A DNA stretch of 11,781 bases from Chitinophagaceae bacterium UBA3430 (lineage in GTDB: Bacteria > Bacteroidota > Bacteroidia > Chitinophagales > Chitinophagaceae). Positions 1-6,659 of the stretch are shown one piece after another (within the stretch, counting starts at the first letter, position 1; each line of letters starts with the position of its first letter). The notes beneath the pieces were generated by a model. That model was not told the origin of the DNA. It was given only the letters and a program-made list of their open reading frames with translations, and searched no databases. The stretch covers positions 12,188 to 23,968 of the forward strand of contig DFST01000108.1 of assembly GCA_002378975.1 (NCBI GenBank). The letters are read 5' to 3'. A program made the translations under genes and the position numbers.

Positions 1-1
1 A

Positions 2-277
2 GGGCCGAAAGCCCACTACACTGATCCAAAATCGAAAACTTCCATCCGCGATGCCTTCTAAGTTGAACTCACCTTGTGTATTCGATTGAAGGGCGCGCAA
101 TACCGTGGAATCCTTTCCAGCAAGCAGGCGGATCGTAGCCCCTGCGATCGGTTGATGCATGGAATCCTGCAAAGACCCTTGAATTCGACCACCCGATTCC
201 TGACCCCAAATGATCGCAGAAAAACCAAGCAAGCCGATCAGCAGCAAAAAACCTTGTAAATAAAACCGCATGCGCAT
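2..277 (-). CDS. Exported protein with carboxypeptidase-regulatory-like N-terminal domain (N-terminal 92 residues, truncated by window edge)
   Basis: Read on the minus strand from the ATG at 277, an open frame continues without a stop to the left edge, giving 92 residues. It starts MRMRFYLQGFLLLIGLLGFS, a classical signal peptide (basic n-region, long hydrophobic core), with likely cleavage near residues 20-26 around IIWGQE. What follows (RIQGSLQDSM, PIAGATIRLL, TQGEFNLEGIADGSFRF) has the G-x-L-x-D and P-x-x-G-A-T pattern of the beta-sandwich CarboxypepD_reg-like domain. In Bacteroidota this domain usually sits at the N-terminus of TonB-dependent receptors or other outer-membrane beta-barrel proteins, but the barrel lies outside the window, so the class stays open. 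A second ATG at 271 is an alternative start. No Shine-Dalgarno is visible. The gene is divergent from miaB, with 134 bases between the start codons. The frame, signal peptide and domain pattern are seen; the outer-membrane role is inferred. Confidence 0.8.
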   Translation of the reverse strand, partial: MRMRFYLQGFLLLIGLLGFSAIIWGQESGGRIQGSLQDSMHQPIAGATIRLLAGKDSTVLRALQSNTQGEFNLEGIADGSFRFWISVVGFRP

Positions 278-317
278 TGGACGTGGAAATTACCAAGAAC
301 CCGTATTCATCGCCAAT

Positions 318-325
318 AAAACTTA
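318..325 (-). promoter_or_regulatory. Weak candidate -7 box for the leftward exported-protein gene
   Basis: On the minus strand this reads TAAGTTTT, 7 of 8 matches to the Bacteroidota -7 consensus TAnnTTTG, about 40 bases before the ATG at 277. I see no TTG -33 element at normal spacing, so this is only the best candidate in an AT-rich divergent spacer. Confidence 0.25.
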
Positions 326-389
326 TAAAGTACTGTTAATCAGCGATTATTACGAGCCTGACAGGATGTCATCAAAATCATTAAAAGCA

Positions 390-397
390 TATATTTG
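390..397 (+). promoter_or_regulatory. Bacteroidota-type -7 promoter box for the miaB operon
   Basis: TATATTTG matches the Bacteroidota primary-sigma -7 consensus TAnnTTTG exactly. It ends 14 bases before the miaB ATG, so transcription would start around 403-405 and leave a leader of only about 8 bases with no room for a Shine-Dalgarno site. A -33 TTG is not evident at the usual distance. It is the best promoter candidate for the five-gene run up to 4604. Confidence 0.55.
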
Positions 398-411
398 CAG
401 GCTCATTCACT

Positions 412-1833
412 ATGTCACATACACTGACCGACCAGCAACACGATGAAGCCCGCCAAGGCGAGGCTTTTGCTCCGTTTGCGGAAGATCCGAATCAATACGA
501 TCGCCATTTCTTTATTGAGAGTTATGGCTGTCAGATGAATTTTGCGGACAGTGAGATCGTTGCTTCGATTCTGCAGGAGCAAGGATTTGGGGCCACCCGT
601 CAACTCGAAAAAGCCGACCTGATTTTGCTGAATACCTGTTCCATACGCGAAAAGGCGGAGCAGACGGTACGCAAGCGCTTGACCGAATTCAAGAAGCTGA
701 AAAAAGTACGTAAGGGATTGCTGGTTGGCGTACTGGGATGCATGGCCGAGCGATTGAAGTCTAAATTCTTGGAGGAAGAAAAATTGGTGGACCTGGTCGT
801 GGGGCCGGACGCCTACCGTACACTGCCTCAATTGATCGAAGAGGCAGCTGGCGGGCAAAAAGCGGTCAACGTCTTATTGAGTCGAGAAGAGACCTATGCC
901 GATATTGCGCCCGTTCGTTTAGATAGCAATGGAGTGAGTGCGTTTGTCAGCATCATGCGCGGCTGCAACAATATGTGTGCCTTCTGTGTGGTGCCCTTTA
1001 CACGCGGACGGGAGCGTAGCCGCGATCACCGTTCCATACTCGCCGAATGTCAAGATCTATTCGACAACGGCTATCGGGAAGTCACCTTGCTGGGACAAAA
1101 CGTGGATTCGTATCATTTTTCGCCGGAAGCTGATCAAGCCCCGGTAAATTTTGCACAATTGTTGGAGCAAGTCGCCCGGATCTCTCCCCTACTTCGGGTA
1201 CGTTTCTCCACCTCCCACCCCAAAGACATAACGGATGAGGTTCTGACCACGATGGCCAAATACACCAACATTTGTCGGTATATCCATTTGCCCGTACAGA
1301 GCGGATCAACGCGGATCTTGCAGCTCATGAACCGCACCTATACCCGCGAGTGGTACAAGGCCAAAGTAGATCGGATTCGGGAGATCCTCCCCGATTGTGG
1401 CATCTCTTCAGACATCATTGCCGGATTTTGTACAGAGACGGAGGAAGATCACCGGGATACACTTGACATCATGCGCTACAGCGGATACGATTACGGCTAT
1501 ATGTTTTTTTACAGCGAGCGTCCGGGTACCTTGGCTCATCGTCGTTATGTGGATGATATTCCCCTGGACATAAAAAAGCAACGACTTCAAGAGATCGTTG
1601 CCGTACAATATGAATTGTCACTTACCAGCAACCAGCAGGATGTAGGCAAAGAATTTGAAGTATTGATCGAAGGCGATAGCAAACGCGATGAGCAAGATTG
1701 GATGGGCCGGACCAGTCAGAATAAAGTGGTGGTTTTTCCCAAGTCCAAAGCAGGATTAAAAGCCGGCGATTACGTTCGGATAAAAATTGATCAATGTACC
1801 AAGGCGACCTTGATGGGTCGATTGGTAGAATAA
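412..1833 (+). CDS. miaB: tRNA-2-methylthio-N6-isopentenyladenosine(37) synthase MiaB (radical SAM methylthiotransferase)
   Basis: Cytosolic radical SAM enzyme that adds a methylthio group at C2 of i6A37 in tRNAs reading UNN codons, which improves decoding. The 473-residue product has the three-part family layout. The N-terminal UPF0004 domain (about 32-160) carries the auxiliary 4Fe-4S cysteines C40 (ESYGCQMN), C76 (LLNTCSIRE) and C110 (GVLGCMAER). The radical SAM core has the CxxxCxxC triad C185, C189, C192 (RGCNNMCAFC). A C-terminal TRAM RNA-binding domain covers about 405-473. The QMN signature and the ISSDIIAGFCTET segment fit MiaB rather than RimO or MtaB. Length is normal. The first 30 residues are an acidic extension before the domain, common in Bacteroidota MiaB. 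The start is supported by the -7 box just upstream. Two in-frame stops in a row (TAA, TAG) end the gene, and the next gene starts 10 bases later. Confidence 0.96.
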   Translation: MSHTLTDQQHDEARQGEAFAPFAEDPNQYDRHFFIESYGCQMNFADSEIVASILQEQGFGATRQLEKADLILLNTCSIREKAEQTVRKRLTEFKKLKKVRKGLLVGVLGCMAERLKSKFLEEEKLVDLVVGPDAYRTLPQLIEEAAGGQKAVNVLLSREETYADIAPVRLDSNGVSAFVSIMRGCNNMCAFCVVPFTRGRERSRDHRSILAECQDLFDNGYREVTLLGQNVDSYHFSPEADQAPVNFAQLLEQVARISPLLRVRFSTSHPKDITDEVLTTMAKYTNICRYIHLPVQSGSTRILQLMNRTYTREWYKAKVDRIREILPDCGISSDIIAGFCTETEEDHRDTLDIMRYSGYDYGYMFFYSERPGTLAHRRYVDDIPLDIKKQRLQEIVAVQYELSLTSNQQDVGKEFEVLIEGDSKRDEQDWMGRTSQNKVVVFPKSKAGLKAGDYVRIKIDQCTKATLMGRLVE

Positions 1834-1843
1834 TAGTTAAAGA

Positions 1844-3088
1844 ATGACGGATCTACAATCCATCAAAAATCGATTCGGCATCATCGGCAATGCGCCGTCG
1901 CTGAATTTTGCCCTGCAGGTGGCTGCGCAAGTAGCTGCCACCGACCTCACCGTGCTGATCAATGGTGAAAGCGGAGTGGGTAAGGAAGTTTTCTCACAGA
2001 TCATCCATCATTTGTCGGCACGCAAACACAATCCGTTTATTGCCGTGAACTGTGGTGCCATTCCCGAGGGAACCATCGATTCCGAATTATTCGGTCACGA
2101 AAAAGGATCGTTTACTGGCGCCGTGGATTCTCGCAAGGGTTATTTCGAGGCCGTAAATGGCGGTACCATTTTTTTGGATGAGGTAGGTGAACTTCCCTTG
2201 GGTACGCAAGCACGCTTGTTGCGCGTATTGGAGACCGGCGAATACATCCGGGTAGGTTCTTCCAAAGTGCAACGGACCGATGTACGTGTGGTCGCGGCAA
2301 CCAACCGAGACCTGCTCCAACTGGTGCAGGCCGGAAAGTTTCGAGAAGATCTCTATTACCGTTTGAATACAGTGCCAATCCGCGTACCGGCCCTGCACGA
2401 TCGTCCGGAAGACATTCATCTTCTATTTAGAAAATTCGCCGCGGATTTCGCGAATAAGTACAAGACCGGCTCCATTCAACTCGATGAAGCTGCTCAACGA
2501 GTATTGATCGAATACCCTTGGCCGGGCAACGTGCGTGAATTGAAGAACATGGCCGAGCAGATCTCCGTGCTGGCCAAGGACAAAAACATTACCGCCACGC
2601 AACTCAAACAATTCTTGCCGCCGGTTTCGGCCAACCGAATGCCCGTGCTGGCTGGATCAGCAACACAAAGCAGCGAATTCGCAAACGAACGAGAAATCTT
2701 GTACAAACTTTTCTTCGATATGAAGAAAGATGTAACGGAGCTCAAACGCCTTTTCCTGGACATGATCCAAAATCCAGAGTTAGCCGCCCAACACCCGCAG
2801 TTCATCCATGAATTGCAAAACATGGGGGGTAGCTTGGATGGTGGATCCATTACATTAAGCGGACCGATCGTTTCACCCGCTGCCAGTCCGATCTCGATGC
2901 CGGCAAGTTCATCGCTGGATGCACACGTGGAAGTAGAAGAAAGTTTGAATATTTTGGATAAGGAAAGGGAGCTGATACTCAAAGCGTTGAAAAAACACAA
3001 AAGCAAACGCAAGGATGCCGCTGCCGATCTAGGGATCAGCGAACGTACCTTGTATCGTAAATTGAAAGAATACAACATCGAAGAGTGA
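1844..3088 (+). CDS. Sigma-54-interacting AAA+ transcriptional activator (NtrC-like central and Fis domains, no sensory domain)
   Basis: Bacterial enhancer-binding-protein type ATPase that would remodel RNA polymerase carrying sigma-54. Visible in 414 residues: Walker A GESGVGKE (41-48), the sigma-54 contact loop GSFTGA (88-93, with Ser in place of the usual Ala of GAFTGA), Walker B TIFLDE (108-113), sensor I VVAATNRDL (149-157), sensor II WPGNVREL (226-233), and a C-terminal Fis-type helix-turn-helix (about 374-410, RKDAAADLGISERTLYRKL). The AAA+ domain begins within the first 15 residues, so no receiver, GAF or PAS domain precedes it. A low-complexity linker with a charged helical stretch (about 280-315) separates ATPase from DNA-binding domain. 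It lies between miaB and lptE with a 10-base gap before it, and its stop overlaps the lptE start by 4 bases. Its target promoters cannot be told from this window. Family assignment is firm; activation without a sensor is inference. Confidence 0.93.
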   Translation: MTDLQSIKNRFGIIGNAPSLNFALQVAAQVAATDLTVLINGESGVGKEVFSQIIHHLSARKHNPFIAVNCGAIPEGTIDSELFGHEKGSFTGAVDSRKGYFEAVNGGTIFLDEVGELPLGTQARLLRVLETGEYIRVGSSKVQRTDVRVVAATNRDLLQLVQAGKFREDLYYRLNTVPIRVPALHDRPEDIHLLFRKFAADFANKYKTGSIQLDEAAQRVLIEYPWPGNVRELKNMAEQISVLAKDKNITATQLKQFLPPVSANRMPVLAGSATQSSEFANEREILYKLFFDMKKDVTELKRLFLDMIQNPELAAQHPQFIHELQNMGGSLDGGSITLSGPIVSPAASPISMPASSSLDAHVEVEESLNILDKERELILKALKKHKSKRKDAAADLGISERTLYRKLKEYNIEE

Positions 3089-3609
3089 GAACGAGTCCGT
3101 TAACAATTCTAGGGTCCCTTTTCATGGGGATGATGTTACTGGTGGTGGGTAGCCTACCCAGCAGTTGTGGCATTTATAAATTAAACGATGCGACCGTACC
3201 CGACAGCATCAAAACAGTCAAAGTGAATTTTATTGAAAACCGCGCCAGTTACATCAATCCGCAATTGAGCCCGCGGCTGACCGATAAGTTGCGGCAAAAG
3301 ATCATTGGACAAACCCGTCTGACCCAGACCAACAACCAAGCCGATTGGGAAATCAGCGGAACCATCACTCAATACAATTTCAGTACGTCTGCGATCAGCG
3401 GTCAACAAGTAGCCACCAACCGGCTGACCGTCGGATTGAACATCACGGTCAATGATGTCAAAGCCAATAAGTCGGACCGATATGACATCAGTCGGAGTTT
3501 TGAATTCCGAAGTAACCTATCTTTCCAGCAAGCCGAAAACGCCTTGGGTGACGAAATGATCCGCACCCTCACCGATGAGATCTTTAACCGAATCTTTTCC
3601 AAATGGTAA
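3085..3609 (+). CDS. lptE: LptE-like LPS-assembly lipoprotein (LptE/RlpB family, Bacteroidota type)
   Basis: Predicted outer-membrane lipoprotein that plugs the LptD barrel and helps place LPS in the outer leaflet. The 174-residue product starts with a short basic n-region and a hydrophobic core (about 8-23), followed by LPSSC with the candidate lipidated Cys at 28. The lipobox is weak, with Pro at -3 and Ser at -2 and -1. The mature part (CGIYKLNDATVPDSIKTVKV, FIENRASYINPQLS, LRQKIIGQTRLTQ, WEISGTITQYNFS) follows the family pattern: a strand near the Cys, a 'V..F.N....NP.LS' stretch, and an ADWEISGTI strand. A GTG start at 3085 gives a GTGA overlap with the previous stop and keeps the n-region. 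The next in-frame ATG at 3124 would remove the N-terminal 13 residues, including its only positive charge. A 12-base gap precedes the next gene. Position in an operon with secG fits envelope biogenesis. Confidence 0.88.
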   Translation: MRTSPLTILGSLFMGMMLLVVGSLPSSCGIYKLNDATVPDSIKTVKVNFIENRASYINPQLSPRLTDKLRQKIIGQTRLTQTNNQADWEISGTITQYNFSTSAISGQQVATNRLTVGLNITVNDVKANKSDRYDISRSFEFRSNLSFQQAENALGDEMIRTLTDEIFNRIFSKW

Positions 3610-3621
3610 TTTTCTAACCCT

Positions 3622-4251
3622 ATGAACCAGGCCTTGACCCATTTGCGAAACGAACTCCCTCTGCCAGCGGAACAATTGGCAGGAAAATTCCCATTCTGTG
3701 GCCCTTTGCAATGGTTGGCACAAGAACCTACCTCAATAGAATGGAGCGATCAGGCCCGTCAAACGGCCTTCCTGTACTTCTCTACACCGGTTACGCAGTC
3801 TAAACTGGCTGGCATCCCCTTTTCCCATTCATTGGCCGATTCGGTTGTGCCGCTAGACTCCACTTCCATTGTGGAAACGCCCTTATTTGAGCCCTATTAC
3901 ACCATCGATTATTTTGCCTCGCAAGGCATAAAAGCCCCGATACTAGACGACCCGAAAGATAAGTTTGGTCAACAACTGAAGAGTTTTACCGACTGGTTGA
4001 AGGTCATGAAACGTTTACCACTGACCGAGCTCACCAAGCAGATCCCGGTTGAGCAGGAAAAACAGGTGGCCGACCTCGCCCATCACTCCTTGGACGAGAA
4101 GCAGGTTTGGACCGAAGCCATGGCCGAAGTTTGGGCTAAGCAGGGCGAGCGGCAGAAGGCCATCCGGATCTACGAGAAATTGAGTTTGCTCGAACCCTCC
4201 AAAAGCGCTTATTTTGCGGGCAAGATTGACGCGTTAAAAAAAGAATCATGA
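3622..4251 (+). CDS. Conserved-looking protein with a C-terminal TPR-like helical pair, between lptE and secG
   Basis: I do not recognise a named family. The 209-residue product has no signal peptide or membrane segment, so it is probably cytosolic. The N-terminal part (1-80) is loosely patterned and Pro-rich. The middle has a distinctive aromatic block, PYYTIDYFASQGIK (91-104), then DKFGQQLKSFTDWLKVMKRLP (113-133), an amphipathic helix. Residues about 164-203 (EAMAEVWAKQGERQKAIRIY, then EKL..L.P.....F) look like one TPR or Sel1-type unit, with the A-x-x-x-x-x-G and Y-x-x-L-x-x-L-x-P spacing. From memory, proteins with the YFASQG and SFTDWLK blocks occur at this position in other Bacteroidota, usually annotated as hypothetical or TPR proteins; this was not checked. 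The TGA overlaps the secG ATG (ATGA), so the two are probably translationally coupled. A role linked to Lpt or Sec assembly is only a guess from location. Confidence 0.85.
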   Translation: MNQALTHLRNELPLPAEQLAGKFPFCGPLQWLAQEPTSIEWSDQARQTAFLYFSTPVTQSKLAGIPFSHSLADSVVPLDSTSIVETPLFEPYYTIDYFASQGIKAPILDDPKDKFGQQLKSFTDWLKVMKRLPLTELTKQIPVEQEKQVADLAHHSLDEKQVWTEAMAEVWAKQGERQKAIRIYEKLSLLEPSKSAYFAGKIDALKKES

Positions 4252-4604
4252 CCCTATTATTTGTCATTTTGATCATCCTGGCTTCATCGATACTCGGATT
4301 GATCGTACTTATTCAGAACCCCAAAGGTGGTGGGCTCTCCGGCAACATCGCTGGTTTCAGCAACCAATTCATGGGCGTTAAGCAAACAACCGACGTACTG
4401 GAAAAAGGAACTTGGATCTTTGGTGGACTGATCGCCGTTCTTTGCCTGGCCTCTGTCCTATTTATCCCTAAAAATGTAAGCAGCGGCGGTGAAGATCTGC
4501 TGAATCAGGCAACGGGCAACAGCGCTCCGGCTCCCAAACCGGCCCCGGCACCTGCCAACACCGTACCTGTTCCAGCTCCCGCACCTGCACCTGCTGGGAA
4601 ATAA
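4248..4604 (+). CDS. secG: Preprotein translocase subunit SecG
   Basis: Small inner-membrane subunit of the SecYEG channel that stimulates SecA-driven export. The 118-residue product has two membrane helices (about 2-22 and 55-74) joined by the family signature loop QNPKGGGL (23-30), then SGNIAGFSNQFMGVKQTTD. A family-typical 'DVLEKGTW' leads into the second helix. After the second helix the tail (about 75-118) is rich in Pro and Ala with PAPAP repeats and looks disordered. Such tails are frequent in Bacteroidota SecG, and the SecG core is complete without it. The start overlaps the stop of the upstream gene by four bases (ATGA). It is the last gene before the terminator at 4628, so it closes the miaB operon. 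Confidence 0.95.
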   Translation: MTLLFVILIILASSILGLIVLIQNPKGGGLSGNIAGFSNQFMGVKQTTDVLEKGTWIFGGLIAVLCLASVLFIPKNVSSGGEDLLNQATGNSAPAPKPAPAPANTVPVPAPAPAPAGK

Positions 4605-4627
4605 AACCGATTTAATAAATGATTGTC

Positions 4628-4655
4628 AAACCCCGACTCGTCGGGGTTTTTCTTT
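4628..4655 (+). terminator. Rho-independent terminator after secG
   Basis: A perfect 9-base-pair GC-rich stem (AAACCCCGA with TCGGGGTTT) around the tetraloop CTCG is followed by TTCTTTT. It lies 23 bases behind the secG stop and only 11 bases before the mltG start codon, so mltG is either expressed by read-through or from a promoter inside or next to this element. Confidence 0.9.
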
Positions 4656-4666
4656 TAATTTGAACC

Positions 4667-5686
4667 ATGCGTCTGAAAATTGGATTGTCTTTATTGCTTG
4701 CAGGTATCCTGATTATTGGTTTCCTGCTTTTCCGCCCGCTTACGCAGAACAAGGATGCGGTCCGATTCAAATTGCGTGGGCCATACTCGTTGGCAGCCAC
4801 TTGTGATTCTTTGATCGCCCAGCAAATGCTGGCTGATGCGTTTTGGTTGAAGCTGGGTGGCCGGATCTTAGGGATCGACTCCGTTAAAGCCGGATCCTAT
4901 TTGATTCAACCGAATGAGAATCTTATACAATTACTCAAGCGTTTTAAAAATAGCCGTCAGACTCCGGTCAAATTGATCCTGGGAAATGAACGCATCCGGA
5001 TTCGCACCGCAGCTCAATTGGCGGGCAAGATGCAGCGACAGGACATGACGTTGGCCGATTCAGCCGACTGGTCAAGATTTCTTATGTCTGAAGACTCACT
5101 GAAACCGTTTGGTTTGAATCCGCAGACTGTCATGACTCGAATGCTGCCCCTGTCTTACGAGATCTATTGGACGGAGTCCCCTCGTCAAGTGCTCCAGGTC
5201 ATCAATCGGTCTTGGGATCATTATTGGACCGAGGAGAGAAAAGCAAAGGCCCGAACGATTGGTCTAGATCCAACCCAAGTCAGCATCCTGGCTTCCATTG
5301 TGGAGGAAGAAACGCAACATCAACCCGACCGAAACCGCATTGCCAGTACCTACCTGAATCGGCTCCGAATCGGCATGCGGTTGCAAGCGGATCCAACCGC
5401 GAAGTTTGGCTCAGGCGACTTAGAGGCCAAACAAGTGACCTTTGCACACCTTCGACATGAATCGGCCTATAACACGTATTTACATGCCGGACTGCCACCC
5501 GGTCCGATTTGCCTGCCCTCGCTCCTTTCTATTGAAGCTGTTTTGAATGCGCCAAAAACCGATTACTTGTATTTTGTTGCCAGTCATCGATTTGATGGAA
5601 CTTCGGTGTTTACAAATGATTACGACGTCCACTTACGAAACGCCCGACTCTATCAGGATGAACTTCGCAAACGATTAAAAAGATAA
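4667..5686 (+). CDS. mltG: Endolytic peptidoglycan transglycosylase MltG (YceG family)
   Basis: Inner-membrane lytic transglycosylase that cuts nascent glycan strands and thereby sets their length. The 339-residue product has an N-terminal membrane anchor (about 5-23), a LysM-like/YceG N-domain (about 45-105, with GSYLIQPNENLIQLLKRF) and the catalytic domain. Family blocks are present in order: LASIVEEET (208-216) with the catalytic Glu at 213, equivalent to E218 of E. coli MltG; the ASTYLNRL block (226-233); GMRLQADPTAKFG (236-248); and YNTYLHAGLPPGPICLPS (268-285). The C-terminal LYFVASHRFDGTSVFTNDYDVH block is also typical. Length is near that of E. coli MltG (340). The start follows the upstream terminator closely and has no Shine-Dalgarno. 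The next gene begins 8 bases after the stop, so the two are probably cotranscribed. Confidence 0.95.
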   Translation: MRLKIGLSLLLAGILIIGFLLFRPLTQNKDAVRFKLRGPYSLAATCDSLIAQQMLADAFWLKLGGRILGIDSVKAGSYLIQPNENLIQLLKRFKNSRQTPVKLILGNERIRIRTAAQLAGKMQRQDMTLADSADWSRFLMSEDSLKPFGLNPQTVMTRMLPLSYEIYWTESPRQVLQVINRSWDHYWTEERKAKARTIGLDPTQVSILASIVEEETQHQPDRNRIASTYLNRLRIGMRLQADPTAKFGSGDLEAKQVTFAHLRHESAYNTYLHAGLPPGPICLPSLLSIEAVLNAPKTDYLYFVASHRFDGTSVFTNDYDVHLRNARLYQDELRKRLKR

Positions 5687-5694
5687 ATGCCTTC

Positions 5695-6651
5695 ATGAAT
5701 TTCATTCAGAAATTGAAAGAAAGGATTTTGCACGGGCCGATCGTGATCGGTGTTCTGCGCTGGGCAAAAACACACTCCCTGCCCGGATTTCGAAGCATTT
5801 CGATCTACGATGTGGTGGACTTCTTTATGGGACAGGTGCGGGCCATTGGCATGACCGAACGGGCCTCCGCCATTGCCTTCAACTTCGTGATGGCCATTCC
5901 ACCAGCCACGATCTTTTTATTCACGTTGATTCCTTTTTTTCCCATTACGCAGGTTTTTCAGGAGGAACTTTACAGATTGATCCGTGATGTGATCCCGGGA
6001 GAAAAAGACAATGCCGTGTTGATCCGATTTCTGAGCGATTTCATCAACCACCCCCGGAGCGGCCTGCTTTCGATCGGTTTCATCCTAGCCCTATTCTTTT
6101 CTTCGAATGCGATGATGGGCATCATGCGTTCGTTCGACAAGAACTATGCTGGATTTACCAAGCGTAAAGGATTTCAAAAACGATTGGTGGCCTTGAAGAT
6201 TACCATGATGCTTTATTTTTTTGTAATCTGCTCCGTGTTGCTGCTGGTAGCCCGGGAGGCCGTTTTGCGTTGGCTGGGCATCAACGATCCAGCCCTCATC
6301 AAATTGATCGACAACCTTCGTTGGACAGTGATTGTTCTATTGTATTTTTTCTGCATCTCGTTTATCTACAAGCACGCCCCTTCGGTGCATAAAAAATGGA
6401 ATCTGATCAATCCGGGGTCTATTTTGGCTACAGGCCTGATGCTGTTGATGACGGTGGCCTTTTCCTGGTGGGTGGCCAGCTTTGCTCAGTACAACCAAAT
6501 CTATGGATCGATCAGCACGGTACTCATCATCATGATTCTGATCTTTGTGAATTCACTTTTTCTTTTGATCGGATTTGAACTGAATGTCAGCATTCAGTCT
6601 TTACTCCAACGGGCCGAGGAGCGAAAAGAAGAAATGATCGACCCAATTTGA
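5695..6651 (+). CDS. YihY/virulence-factor BrkB family inner-membrane protein
   Basis: Polytopic membrane protein of 318 residues from the family formerly, and wrongly, named ribonuclease BN; its molecular function is unknown. Six hydrophobic helices are visible at about 60-83, 122-146, 166-187, 208-226, 242-264 and 272-297. The family blocks are present: ERASAIAFNFVMAIPP (55-70) in the first helix region, 'LFFSSNAMMGIMRSFDKNY' (133-151), YKHAPS (225-230) after the fourth helix, and the C-terminal YGSISTVLIIMILIFVNSLF (270-289) followed by GFELN. An ATG at 5687 is in another frame and stops after three codons, so the ATG at 5695 is used. It follows mltG by 8 bases. It converges on trmH, whose stop is only 8 bases away. 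Function is not inferred from the context. Confidence 0.92.
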   Translation: MNFIQKLKERILHGPIVIGVLRWAKTHSLPGFRSISIYDVVDFFMGQVRAIGMTERASAIAFNFVMAIPPATIFLFTLIPFFPITQVFQEELYRLIRDVIPGEKDNAVLIRFLSDFINHPRSGLLSIGFILALFFSSNAMMGIMRSFDKNYAGFTKRKGFQKRLVALKITMMLYFFVICSVLLLVAREAVLRWLGINDPALIKLIDNLRWTVIVLLYFFCISFIYKHAPSVHKKWNLINPGSILATGLMLLMTVAFSWWVASFAQYNQIYGSISTVLIIMILIFVNSLFLLIGFELNVSIQSLLQRAEERKEEMIDPI

Positions 6652-6659
6652 TCAGTACA

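Noticed and set aside
415..858. 147-codon minus-strand frame inside miaB
   Set aside because: It is antisense to the Fe-S cysteine region of miaB and has no family pattern or promoter of its own.
2494..3078. 194-codon open frame on the minus strand
   Set aside because: It lies antisense to the AAA+ activator, whose domains are complete; the peptide is Ser-rich with no recognisable domain, as expected from reversed Leu/Lys/Glu codons.
4530..4604. Repeat-like GCTCC/GCACC units as a possible DNA repeat element
   Set aside because: They code the PAPAP tail of SecG in frame, so they are protein low complexity rather than an independent repeat or CRISPR.
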